Origin: Candidatus Heimdallarchaeota archaeon LC_2
GTDB taxonomy: Archaea; Asgardarchaeota; Heimdallarchaeia; Heimdallarchaeales; Kariarchaeaceae
Assembly (NCBI GenBank): GCA_001940725.1
Contig: MDVR01000049.1
Span: 1-43,641, forward strand
Reading direction: 5' to 3'
DNA: 43,641 nucleotides
The notes beneath the pieces were generated by a model. The model saw nothing but the letters and a program-made list of their open reading frames with translations, had not been told where the DNA came from and searched no databases. The translations under genes and the position numbers were made by a program. Positions 1-7,859 of this stretch are shown here, one piece after another (the stretch's first letter is position 1; the number at the start of each line of letters is the position of its first letter).

Positions 1-201
1 GCTTTTCTTCTTTCCATTAATGAGCAAGGAACAACCTTAGATGTATTTTCGATAGATATCGCAGTCCCTGCATTTTTTGTTGCTTGGCTTGGGCCGGTAG
101 TTCATTTTGTTTTTGCACTTTTTAAACATAAAAAATATATTATGGAAAAACAAAATAATCAAAAAATGGGATGGGGTGAATATCTATCAGGATTTATTTA
201 A
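1..201 (+). CDS. C-terminal end of a membrane protein (partial)
   Basis: An open frame enters from the left edge in frame 1 and stops with TAA at 199-201, leaving 66 residues. They contain one clear hydrophobic segment (around IAVPAFFVAWLGPVVHFVFA), followed by a basic, Asn/Gln/Lys-rich cytosolic-type tail that ends EYLSGFI. This looks like the last transmembrane helix and tail of a polytopic protein. The visible part is too short to assign a family. It is followed by 86 bases without a gene before the next start. Confidence 0.6.
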   Translation, partial: AFLLSINEQGTTLDVFSIDIAVPAFFVAWLGPVVHFVFALFKHKKYIMEKQNNQKMGWGEYLSGFI

Positions 202-287
202 TTTAAATATAAAACCATTATTTTTTTCGCTTCAATCTCAGTATTGAAAGAAAGATGATTAAAGGCTATGGTGATAATGGCTAATCA

Positions 288-1502
288 GTGAAACCTGAAC
301 TTATTTCTGTTATTGCTAAATTAATTGGAGATAATACAACCGATGTCGAGTTAACTTACTTTGGATCAGAATTATTGGCAGGAATCGACTTACATGGATT
401 AGGTGCAGGTTTAAGTTGGTTAAAAGACAAAGGACTGCATTTTAATAAACACGAGAGTGATGAGAGAACAATTAAATATTCAATTACTATCTCAATGGAA
501 TCTAATTGTGAATTCAGGGCACGATCTTATATTATTGATGAAGATTACTGGGAAACAAACAACCATAAATTGTCAAGAATGGAGGATGGATCTATTGAAA
601 TTGAGACTAGTCAGGAAACTTTCGACAAAATTACTTTCACCCCTTCACCTCCTAATCCCTTTATACCAGAGTTAAAAGCTATTGTTTTACAAAACGTATC
701 TAAAGAATCAAGTCTGATAGAAATTAAATATGAAACGAATGAACCAGTAACTGGTATAGAGCTTCATGGTGCAAACGAAGGACTAAGTTGGTTAAAAGAT
801 CAGAGTAGAAAATTAAAAAAAGGCGAAACACCACCTGATAAATTGACAGACCAAATAGAGGAATTAGATCAAAATGAAGGAACATTGTTTTCAGTTGAAA
901 TGGAGTTAGTTGCATTAGTTGAATTTAAAGCCCGTTCTTTTAATGAAAGAGGTGATCATTGGGAAGGGGGTGAAAACCATAAAATTCAAAGAAGAAAAGA
1001 TGGAACAATTGTAATCATTGATGAAATTGAAATGAGTAGTGATTTTATATTTATTTCACTTTTACCTTTAGAAAACAAACCATCATTGGAATCTGCTTTG
1101 ACGCGGCTATCTCTTGAAGATGAAATCCCTTCAAGTTTGTTCCAATATTTAATTGATACAAGTGTCTGGTTTAATGCTTACTATCAAGATCCTTTGGATC
1201 AAAATTTATTTGATTTAATCTCTAGAATGATGCGATTTATTAGAGAAAAACAAAGAGAGATATCATCATTTAGATTAGATAATTACATTAATCCTATTAT
1301 AAAAGCTCTTCATAATTTATATGAGTCTGCAATTTCATTTCTAGAAGAAGATATCGAGATTTTAAAAAATACTTGGAAAGAACAATTATACCCAGATCTT
1401 TTTGAAACTATTCCTAACGAAATTGAAAGAATATTAAATTCGAATTTTCAATCACCGGAGGATAGGGAGAGAAGAAAACAAGAACTATGGAAATATAATT
1501 AA
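288..1502 (+). CDS. Hypothetical protein with two tandem ~125-residue repeats and a helical C-terminus
   Basis: This 404-residue soluble protein starts with GTG; the nearby ATG at 277 hits a stop after four codons. Residues about 3-105 and 128-250 are recognisable copies of one unit. Each has a beta-rich start, then [GI/GIE]LHG with GLSWLKD, an EF[RK]ARS motif followed by [DH][YH]WE, then NHK[LI] and a [ED]DG[ST]I[EV]I strand. The second copy carries a charged insertion (about 170-195). Residues 265-404 are helical and charged, with Trp/Tyr-rich stretches. No signal peptide or membrane segment is seen. I do not recognise the family; the beta-sandwich look of the repeats is inference only. It converges on the next gene, 12 bases away. 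Confidence 0.75.
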   Translation: MKPELISVIAKLIGDNTTDVELTYFGSELLAGIDLHGLGAGLSWLKDKGLHFNKHESDERTIKYSITISMESNCEFRARSYIIDEDYWETNNHKLSRMEDGSIEIETSQETFDKITFTPSPPNPFIPELKAIVLQNVSKESSLIEIKYETNEPVTGIELHGANEGLSWLKDQSRKLKKGETPPDKLTDQIEELDQNEGTLFSVEMELVALVEFKARSFNERGDHWEGGENHKIQRRKDGTIVIIDEIEMSSDFIFISLLPLENKPSLESALTRLSLEDEIPSSLFQYLIDTSVWFNAYYQDPLDQNLFDLISRMMRFIREKQREISSFRLDNYINPIIKALHNLYESAISFLEEDIEILKNTWKEQLYPDLFETIPNEIERILNSNFQSPEDRERRKQELWKYN

Positions 1503-1514
1503 TGCGATATTATT

Positions 1515-3476
1515 TCAATATGTAGTAGATACATGATCTTGTATTACTAATTTTTTGTATAGTTCAATATACATAGCTACCAAAGCTGAATGTGCAACCG
1601 CTTCTTCAAAAGCTTGACGTGGGTTTGTTTCTTTCTTTCTTAGTCTATGACTTATCCAATTAATAACTCCGAAAATAATCTTTAATGGGAAAATTATAAC
1701 AACAGCTAATTTGGAAAAGAATAATTTAATCTTCCTTCGAATTTCCCAGTTTCGCTGTTTTTTGATTTCTTCTTTTTCCTCACTAGTCGGTTTATTTTGT
1801 CGTTTTTCCTTAATTTTATTGGGGATATTATGAATTGTATTGAAAATTTCACTATACCTTAATACAGCTAGATTCCGTACTTCTTGATTTAATACACTTT
1901 CTCCAATAATATCAAATACCCTGTTAGCATATTTATTGAATGCGATAATCAAAACAATGGGGATGGCAAATATACCCAGAAGCAGATTTTTTGTTAAAGA
2001 TATTACTCTTTCTTTTCTGCTTCTAACAATATAGTGATCCTTCAAAAACTGTCTGGCACCAAACGCTAATCCAGTACATGTTTGACCCAATTCATTAGGA
2101 TCTAGCATAGATTCATACTTTTGTTCCATCATTATCACACCACGCATTGCTGATGCTATCATAATATTTGACACCATGTCGTCATCCATCTGTCCAGCGT
2201 CAATCTTGTAACCAATGAGTTTAAGTGTTTGTTCACCGGTTTCTAAATCAAAGTGGTTGGCTTTAGCAAATTCTGTTACTGCTTCTTTTCTTTTCCAAGG
2301 TTTAAGACTAAATTCATGCTGATAATAAGTTAAGGCGAATTCCCTTGCTTTTCCCTCTCTGACATTCCTAAAATCTAATTTACTCAATTTATGGGTAGTT
2401 GAATCCATTAATGATTCGATCATTTTTCTGGTTTTTCTTGGCACTGCTGAAGCATTTTTGCCTAAAAGAGAATTTATATTATCAGAAATTTCAGTCAATT
2501 GGTCATTCATTTCTCCTTTAAATTCTTCAAGTGTATGGGCGTCAACTGGTGGTAGATCAAGTAAAAGAAATCCTGCTGATGCAGCCATGAATGGTATTGC
2601 AAAGATTTCCTCTATTATTTTGAAAAAAGCAGCTCCACGATAATTACCATGATGCAATGAGAATTCTTTAGCAGCACCAGCTAATCCATAAAATGGACCA
2701 AAAAATCCAGAAAATGTCGCTAGTGCTAATCCCAAGGACCCAAATAAAAGGATAAGAACCTGAGGTGGAACCCCAATATCAATAGCCCATGCAAAAACTC
2801 CAAATGCAATTACAATTGCTGTTAATCCAAAATCAATCCCTTGACCAATACTTTTTCTTAATGCATAACCTTCTCCAATGTCATTGACTTCATTAGACAT
2901 TGTACCTAATTTTTCTAAATCAAACTCAATTTTTATTCTCTCAGGGTCTGCCATGGTATTTGCAATATTCAATATTAATGTACGTAATGCATCAATATAG
3001 GGTACTAATTCTTGAATTTTAGGCGGAAAAATCAGATCAATTAGGAATATTAGAAAATATGAAATCAAGGCCACAAATAATGTAGGAATGGTAATAATGA
3101 TTGTTAATGGATTTTCAGTTTTTTGAGTTGAATTGACAAACAGGTATAAAAATATAAAAGATAAAATCGAATAAAATCCAAAAATATAGTCATTCCACCA
3201 TCCTGATTGAGCAATTATCTTTCCCATCCATAGACCCAAAAGAGCAAATATATTGAGCATCATAGATGTGGCATTTAATTTTTGGAAGTATTTAGTTTCA
3301 TATTTTAAAATTCTGAGAATAATATTTGCAACATTTGTAATAGTTAACAACAAAAGTGCAGGGTATATTGTCCACAAAGCTATGGGGTTGAGAAATTTTG
3401 GATTTGGAATCAATGATAAAAATGTGAATATTCCTAATAATAAAGCAACAATATCAGACCCAATCCATCCTTTCAT
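1515..3476 (-). CDS. Polytopic membrane protein of unknown function (653 aa)
   Basis: ATG start at 3476. The first 155 residues hold about five hydrophobic segments. A short amphipathic stretch follows, then three more segments at about 215-310 containing a Gly/Phe-rich GFFGPFYGLAGAAKEFSLHH motif. A soluble helical region spans about 320-470 (LDFRNVREGKAREFALTYYQ and a long acidic part), and two further hydrophobic segments lie near 490-515 and 585-615, separated by a very basic linker. No transporter or enzyme signature was recognised. Its start lies 117 bases from a DtxR-type palindrome shared with the divergent regulator gene, so metal-linked control of this membrane protein is possible but unproven. 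Confidence 0.75.
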   Translation of the reverse strand: MKGWIGSDIVALLLGIFTFLSLIPNPKFLNPIALWTIYPALLLLTITNVANIILRILKYETKYFQKLNATSMMLNIFALLGLWMGKIIAQSGWWNDYIFGFYSILSFIFLYLFVNSTQKTENPLTIIITIPTLFVALISYFLIFLIDLIFPPKIQELVPYIDALRTLILNIANTMADPERIKIEFDLEKLGTMSNEVNDIGEGYALRKSIGQGIDFGLTAIVIAFGVFAWAIDIGVPPQVLILLFGSLGLALATFSGFFGPFYGLAGAAKEFSLHHGNYRGAAFFKIIEEIFAIPFMAASAGFLLLDLPPVDAHTLEEFKGEMNDQLTEISDNINSLLGKNASAVPRKTRKMIESLMDSTTHKLSKLDFRNVREGKAREFALTYYQHEFSLKPWKRKEAVTEFAKANHFDLETGEQTLKLIGYKIDAGQMDDDMVSNIMIASAMRGVIMMEQKYESMLDPNELGQTCTGLAFGARQFLKDHYIVRSRKERVISLTKNLLLGIFAIPIVLIIAFNKYANRVFDIIGESVLNQEVRNLAVLRYSEIFNTIHNIPNKIKEKRQNKPTSEEKEEIKKQRNWEIRRKIKLFFSKLAVVIIFPLKIIFGVINWISHRLRKKETNPRQAFEEAVAHSALVAMYIELYKKLVIQDHVSTTY

Positions 3477-3592
3477 CTATATCATTCAGTTTTTTAAAAT
3501 TATTAATACTTTTTTAGGAAATAGATGATACTTGACTTTTCTTAACCTAGATATTTCCATTATAAACTAGTTTTCTCTTATTTGTTATCTTA

Positions 3593-3614
3593 AATTAGGT
3601 ATCATTACCTAATT
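3593..3614. promoter_or_regulatory. DtxR-type palindromic operator candidate
   Basis: A perfect 9-bp inverted repeat, AATTAGGTA and TACCTAATT, is separated by four bases. The inner TTAGGT...ACCTAA half-sites are the same as those of the classical DtxR/IdeR box (TTAGGT-N7-ACCTAA), but with a 6-bp instead of a 7-bp spacer. It lies 64-85 bases upstream of a DtxR-family gene and in the gap shared with the divergent membrane-protein gene, as expected for an autoregulatory site. A TATA-like TTATAATTTT follows immediately. Confidence 0.6.
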
Positions 3615-3677
3615 ATAATTTTCATTTTGTAAGATAGAAATAACACTGTTTTTAATTTAGCCTTCTCATTTTTTGAT

Positions 3678-4220
3678 GTGTTAACCCCTAGATTAGAAGA
3701 AGAGATAGCTTCTTTTAGCAGAGAATTAAAGGGAAAGTTGAATGAATCATTATTATTGATTCTCCTAATTAAAAACTATGATGCGGCAATAGAATCAAAG
3801 AAAACCCGATCCCGGGGATTTCGAGGAAGAAAAGATAGATTATTAGTAAGGGAAGGATTAACAACTGCTGTTGTTGCCAAAGAATTGAACATGAATCAAT
3901 CAACAGTTGGTACTACAGTTAATAGACTAATGAAAAGAGGATTGGTCACTCATTCAAAAGGCAATCCAATAATTACTACAGATAAAGGTAGAATTGCTGC
4001 AAGAGAACAAGTAAGACATCACCGATTACTGGAAGTTTGGCTCACCAATAGCTTAGGTTTATCTCCAGATGGTGCTCACGAACAGAGCATAAAATTGGCA
4101 TTAATTTCCAATTGTGAACTTATCAATACAATTGATAAAAGGTATGATCAACCTGAGAGATGCCCTTGTGGGGATGAAATTCCAAAATCAGAAATATGTG
4201 GAAAAGATTTACTCTCTTAA
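3678..4220 (+). CDS. DtxR-family transcriptional regulator, atypical metal site
   Basis: This 180-residue protein has a GTG start that overlaps an ATG in another frame. Residues 60-92 form a winged helix-turn-helix (LTTAVVAKELNMNQSTVGTT, then NRLMKRGLV). Residues 113-170 form the DtxR dimerisation/metal domain (RHHRLLE...LGL...AHEQ...CPCGDEIP, matching RRHRLLE...CPHGNPIP in the family). The residues that align with ancillary-site H79, E83 and H98 of DtxR are kept (H115, E119, H134). Those aligning with primary-site C102, E105 and H106 are I138, A141 and L142. A basic insertion (about 40-58) precedes the helix-turn-helix and there is no SH3-like C-terminal domain. It probably controls metal-linked genes and itself through the palindrome upstream. 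The family is firm; the metal dependence is not. Confidence 0.85.
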   Translation: MLTPRLEEEIASFSRELKGKLNESLLLILLIKNYDAAIESKKTRSRGFRGRKDRLLVREGLTTAVVAKELNMNQSTVGTTVNRLMKRGLVTHSKGNPIITTDKGRIAAREQVRHHRLLEVWLTNSLGLSPDGAHEQSIKLALISNCELINTIDKRYDQPERCPCGDEIPKSEICGKDLLS

Positions 4221-4223
4221 ATG

Positions 4224-4703
4224 TTAAGTCCTCATCATACCTCCAAGGAGTTCTTGTAACCTCTCCATTACTGGGGTTACCATTAAAGCAACTTCAGCTC
4301 TAATAGTCTGCTGAAATTTTTTTCCTGTAATTAAATCGTCAACTTGTGTCTCGATATCCTTCAAATTTGTTACCGCATCCGAGATTTCCATTTCAAGTTT
4401 AGAAATTCTATTCTTAAGATTTTCTTCAAGTTGGGTAACCACAATATTTTGCGAAAGTTCCGCCATTGCTAATTTATCACTTGCTCTCGCAATTTTATTT
4501 CCTACGTCTCCATCATCTTTATGACTGGATTCTAAATAGATTCGAACCGATCGATTGATTAGATCAGTTAGGGTAAAATTTTCAATTAAACGCACTTTAT
4601 CTTGGGCATTTTTTTTCAGATCTTTATCCATCCAAAAAGTCGTCGCAGACTTGTTCTCTCGAGACTTTAATTTAGACACATTAATAATTTCAATAGTTTT
4701 CAT
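4224..4703 (-). CDS. Ribbon-helix-helix-like protein with C-terminal coiled coil
   Basis: This 159-residue protein starts with ATG. Residues about 19-58 resemble a CopG/Arc ribbon-helix-helix: a strand ATTFWMDKDL, then helices ending LTDLINRSVRIYLES. Residues 75-125 are a heptad-like coiled coil (LEENLKNRISKLEMEISDAV). The Met-rich end reads LGGMMRT. It lies 57 bases downstream of the ATP-cone/sensory-domain gene on the same strand, so the two probably form one transcription unit. It may be the DNA-binding output or a partner of that protein; this is inference from position. It converges tail to tail with the DtxR gene. Confidence 0.65.
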   Translation of the reverse strand: MKTIEIINVSKLKSRENKSATTFWMDKDLKKNAQDKVRLIENFTLTDLINRSVRIYLESSHKDDGDVGNKIARASDKLAMAELSQNIVVTQLEENLKNRISKLEMEISDAVTNLKDIETQVDDLITGKKFQQTIRAEVALMVTPVMERLQELLGGMMRT

Positions 4704-4760
4704 TAAAAGAAATCGATTCTCAAAGAATTTTTTGATTATCTTCTGATTACAATTGTATCT

Positions 4761-6062
4761 TCATTTAATTAGACTTTGAAATTTTTTCTCGACAAAGGTA
4801 TCTATCATTTTACTAATCTTATTCACGGATCCAGTGAAATTAATAATTTCGTCAATTAAATTATTTTGAATATAGGTAGCCAATTCTTGCATTCTTTGTG
4901 TTACAAGGTGTCCGGTTTGATTTACAAGGGTGATAACTTTAAAATTTTCCTTCATTTCAAACAAAATAGTTGTACCCTCATCATTTTGTATTTGTTTAAT
5001 TGTGTTATCAGTCAATTCGGTCATTATTGATTGTACGCCGGATATAGCCATTGCAATGAGGGAGCGATTTGCTCTTTTTGATTGGCTTGCAGCAAATTTA
5101 CTGTAAAGTTCATTACCATATGCATCTACTACAATCAACCATAAAACGCTATCTCTATTCATTAATCCATGAACAATATGTGATAGTATTGAAACAAATT
5201 GCATTAATTCTTCATCCTCAGGTAACACATCCTTCTTTTCATTGATAATATTTTCTAATTTTCTAGCAGATTTTCCCACAACATAAATTTCTTTATCCGA
5301 AAGAATGGGGTCGGCTTCCTCAGTTAGGTCAGATACTAAGACATTAACTTGATTCGCAGTATTAATTCCACTATTTCCAGGTAGATATTCATAAGAAAGT
5401 AAGATAATTCTGAATATTGAATTTAAAAAATTCATCATAATTCCTTTTTTTTCTTCATCGGGGATTAGATTCCAACTGGTTTCAATAATCTTGTTAATTC
5501 TAATTATATTATGGTAATCATCTTCGCATCTACTTCTAGAAAAAGGATTCAATCCTATTGCATTTCTCATAACAGCAGGCATCATTTTTTCAATTGTCTC
5601 TAACTTAATTTTTGAAGTTCTGATGGTTTTAATAATTCTATATAGTTCATCAACAATCAAACGATAAGTCTTCGAAGAATATCTGAATGATGTTAAAAAC
5701 GCACTAGTAATCTCTTTTAAGACTTTGTAAGAAAATAATTTGATACTACTGTCCGGGTAAACGATTTCAATTTCACTAAGTAAGGCTGAAAAAATAAATT
5801 CAGATTCAGAATAACCTCTATTTTTGAGTGATTGATTCAACAATTTCACAAGTTTTGATGTTTTCATGCCTCTTCTCATGAATTCTCTGGTTTCAAAAAG
5901 AACATCAAGCGCATCATATACAGAGACTCCTGATTCAATAAGATCTGTGATAATAACATCCGCAGAAAAGGGAATCATGTTTCCATCTCTCTCTACTTCT
6001 ACTAATTCCTCATCAAAGAATTTCTTTAAATTGGAACTAGGGGAAAGTTCTTTTTCTGCCAT
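4761..6062 (-). CDS. ATP-cone-like N-terminus with a roadblock/longin-like C-terminal domain
   Basis: 433 residues, ATG start. Residues about 20-85 read like an ATP-cone (a nucleotide-sensing domain of ribonucleotide reductases and NrdR): VERDGNMIPFSADVIITDLI, then GVS...A and LVKLLNQSL...G. Residues 90-290 are helical. Residues about 295-410 show the alternation of a roadblock/longin-type alpha-beta domain: LWLIVVDAYGNELYSKFA, a helix LIAMAISGVQSIMTEL, a strand pair TTILFEMKENFKVITLVNQT, and a closing amphipathic helix. Such domains bind small GTPases or act as sensors and are numerous in Asgard archaea. No membrane segment is present. The downstream ribbon-helix-helix gene is a likely operon partner. 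Both domain calls come from pattern reading and would need profile searches. Confidence 0.6.
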   Translation of the reverse strand: MAEKELSPSSNLKKFFDEELVEVERDGNMIPFSADVIITDLIESGVSVYDALDVLFETREFMRRGMKTSKLVKLLNQSLKNRGYSESEFIFSALLSEIEIVYPDSSIKLFSYKVLKEITSAFLTSFRYSSKTYRLIVDELYRIIKTIRTSKIKLETIEKMMPAVMRNAIGLNPFSRSRCEDDYHNIIRINKIIETSWNLIPDEEKKGIMMNFLNSIFRIILLSYEYLPGNSGINTANQVNVLVSDLTEEADPILSDKEIYVVGKSARKLENIINEKKDVLPEDEELMQFVSILSHIVHGLMNRDSVLWLIVVDAYGNELYSKFAASQSKRANRSLIAMAISGVQSIMTELTDNTIKQIQNDEGTTILFEMKENFKVITLVNQTGHLVTQRMQELATYIQNNLIDEIINFTGSVNKISKMIDTFVEKKFQSLIK

Positions 6063-6160
6063 CTCTGATTTAGATAGACTTTCTCAACTTAATTAATCGA
6101 TCGAATATACGAATAATAATATCCTAATAATGTCTGGTCAAACAACCAATTAAGTTCCAA

Positions 6161-6868
6161 ATGAACAATGAAACCTACTTTACTGATGATTTACACTCCT
6201 TGAAAAAATACTGGGAAGATAAAGACCGCGCAATACGATTCCTTGATGGAGGCACAAGGACCTCTGCCTTACAAGTTCTTGTTAAACGTGTTGAATTAGA
6301 TATTCATCAAGGGAGCTGGCTTGATACAGGGACAGGAAGTGGATTTGTGCAAACTCTAATTGATACTACTGTGGTGCCAACACTATTCATAGGATTGGAT
6401 TTTTCTGGAATTATGCTGCGTACTCAACAATCTCCATATGGTGAAAGAGTAATGGGAAGCACATTTCAGTTACCATTTCGAAGAAATTCATTTAATATTG
6501 TTACAAATATATTTTCTTTGAGTGATTATCCCGAAATTAAAATTGCTTTTATTGAGTTAGGAAGAGTAGTAGATACTGCAGGTTCACTTGTACACCTAGA
6601 TTATGCAATAGGCGATGATTACTGGGAAAGAAGAAAACAAAATCACAATAACTTGGCAGATGATGGATCTATTATTGTAGGTAATATTAATTTGCGATCC
6701 CTTGAACAAATAAAAAAATGGTCTCCAGAGGATATGCGAATAGTCTTTCAAAAATATCTAGAATCCATAGTGAAAACAGCTTCCATATCTGCCTTATTCG
6801 AACTTCCTAAAGAAATTACAAGAAAATTTATCCTCACACAATTTTATAAATATCGATCAAAGAAGTAG
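6161..6868 (+). CDS. Class I SAM-dependent methyltransferase
   Basis: 235 residues, ATG start. Motif I is WLDTGTGSGFVQTL (residues about 52-65), followed by the acidic end of strand beta-2 (FIGLDFSG), then motif II-like RVMGSTFQLPFRRNSFNIV and a motif III-like ELGRVVDTAGSLVHLDY. This is the order of the UbiE/Methyltransf_11 type of fold. The substrate cannot be read from the sequence. The gene converges with the thiamine regulator gene and overlaps it by 12 bases, so its end is fixed by a TAG inside the neighbour's last codons. Confidence 0.8.
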   Translation: MNNETYFTDDLHSLKKYWEDKDRAIRFLDGGTRTSALQVLVKRVELDIHQGSWLDTGTGSGFVQTLIDTTVVPTLFIGLDFSGIMLRTQQSPYGERVMGSTFQLPFRRNSFNIVTNIFSLSDYPEIKIAFIELGRVVDTAGSLVHLDYAIGDDYWERRKQNHNNLADDGSIIVGNINLRSLEQIKKWSPEDMRIVFQKYLESIVKTASISALFELPKEITRKFILTQFYKYRSKK

Positions 6869-7795
6869 CAAATCAAAAACTTTGGTTAAATCGTTTGGCT
6901 TCTCTGCAAATACATAGCTAATTGCTTCAAAGCCTATACTCCCTTGATCAACAACAACGAATGGTTTATTTATTGGTGGGAAATCATTATTCTCTCTCAA
7001 TTCAATCATATGATTCTCATAATTTTTATCAAATCCCTGATATTCAAAATACGATATTCCAGTTTCTTGCAATTTCTCAATTAACCATTCAGTAGTTTTA
7101 ATTCCAGCTAATCCCGAGATATTGGGAAAATATTTTCGTGTGATTAACAATAATTTGCTCATTGTCTGTGAGGTACTAAATATTGGAATTTCTGTTGATG
7201 GTAATCCTGTTTTTCTTTTTATAATTCTTCCTGGAAAACCTGCGATATCATCTTGGCTCTTCATATCAGAGGTACCTATAACAATTTGTAAACCAATTTC
7301 CGGAATAAGATAATTATATTTTGTTGTATTTATCAAATTTTTGAATATGAGCTGCAATTGGTTAATAATATTTTCTCTATCAATTTGAAGCACAATTAAT
7401 TTCTCTGATGTCAAGCACCGGGTGCAATTTTCCTCAAGATGTGGATTTAATAATTTATGATAATAACAGGTTCCACCCCCTTGTCTTAATTTTTTGCAAC
7501 TTTGACATGCGATACTAATCGATTGTGGGATACCCTCATTACCCTGTGTATCAAGAATTTCTCCGATTTGTGTACCAATCTGCTGTGCTTCTCTAAGAAT
7601 TATTTCGGGTATTTCAGAATTGGTATTATGTTTTCTCTTTAAATAACTACTTACAATAGGTTGACTTACTTGTAAAAGATCAGCAATTGATTGCTGTGAA
7701 TAACCTTTTTTATATAGATATTTGGCAGCATCGCTCCTTAATCTAGCCAAGAACGGTTCGCTAATTATTTCGCAAGGGAATCTCATATTAATCAA
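6857..7795 (-). CDS. thiR: ThiR-type regulator: HTH domain, Cys cluster and ThiN domain
   Basis: 312 residues. Residues 20-55 are a helix-turn-helix (KGYSQQSIADLLQVSQPIVSS). Residues 97-127 hold five cysteines and a His (CQSC...C..H...CTRC), a probable zinc knot. Residues about 140-312 match the ThiN fold of thiamine-phosphate synthases (IPEIGLQIVIGTSDMKSQDD, FPGRI, then FSTSQTMSKLLL). In archaea, proteins with HTH plus ThiN act as ThiR, a regulator of thiamine genes that senses a thiamine phosphate through the ThiN domain. It is transcribed divergently from thiBPQ across a 64-base gap, the arrangement expected of a local regulator. A free-standing synthase role is less likely because of the HTH domain. 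Confidence 0.8.
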   Translation of the reverse strand: MINMRFPCEIISEPFLARLRSDAAKYLYKKGYSQQSIADLLQVSQPIVSSYLKRKHNTNSEIPEIILREAQQIGTQIGEILDTQGNEGIPQSISIACQSCKKLRQGGGTCYYHKLLNPHLEENCTRCLTSEKLIVLQIDRENIINQLQLIFKNLINTTKYNYLIPEIGLQIVIGTSDMKSQDDIAGFPGRIIKRKTGLPSTEIPIFSTSQTMSKLLLITRKYFPNISGLAGIKTTEWLIEKLQETGISYFEYQGFDKNYENHMIELRENNDFPPINKPFVVVDQGSIGFEAISYVFAEKPNDLTKVFDLLLL

Positions 7796-7805
7796 ATTAT
7801 AAGTG

Positions 7806-7858
7806 GGTTATATTAGGGTATCATATTTTTTATATATAAATATTCCCAACAGGTTATA
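7806..7858. promoter_or_regulatory. Divergent thiR/thiB promoter with repeated GGTTATA
   Basis: The 64-base gap holds a strong TATA-like run TATATATAAATA (7831-7842), centred about 24 bases before the thiB ATG, so thiB is probably read from a leaderless or nearly leaderless transcript. The heptamer GGTTATA occurs twice (7806-7812 and 7852-7858), flanking the TATA box on both sides. These copies are candidate ThiR half-sites; no binding data exist here. Confidence 0.45.
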
Positions 7859-7859
7859 G

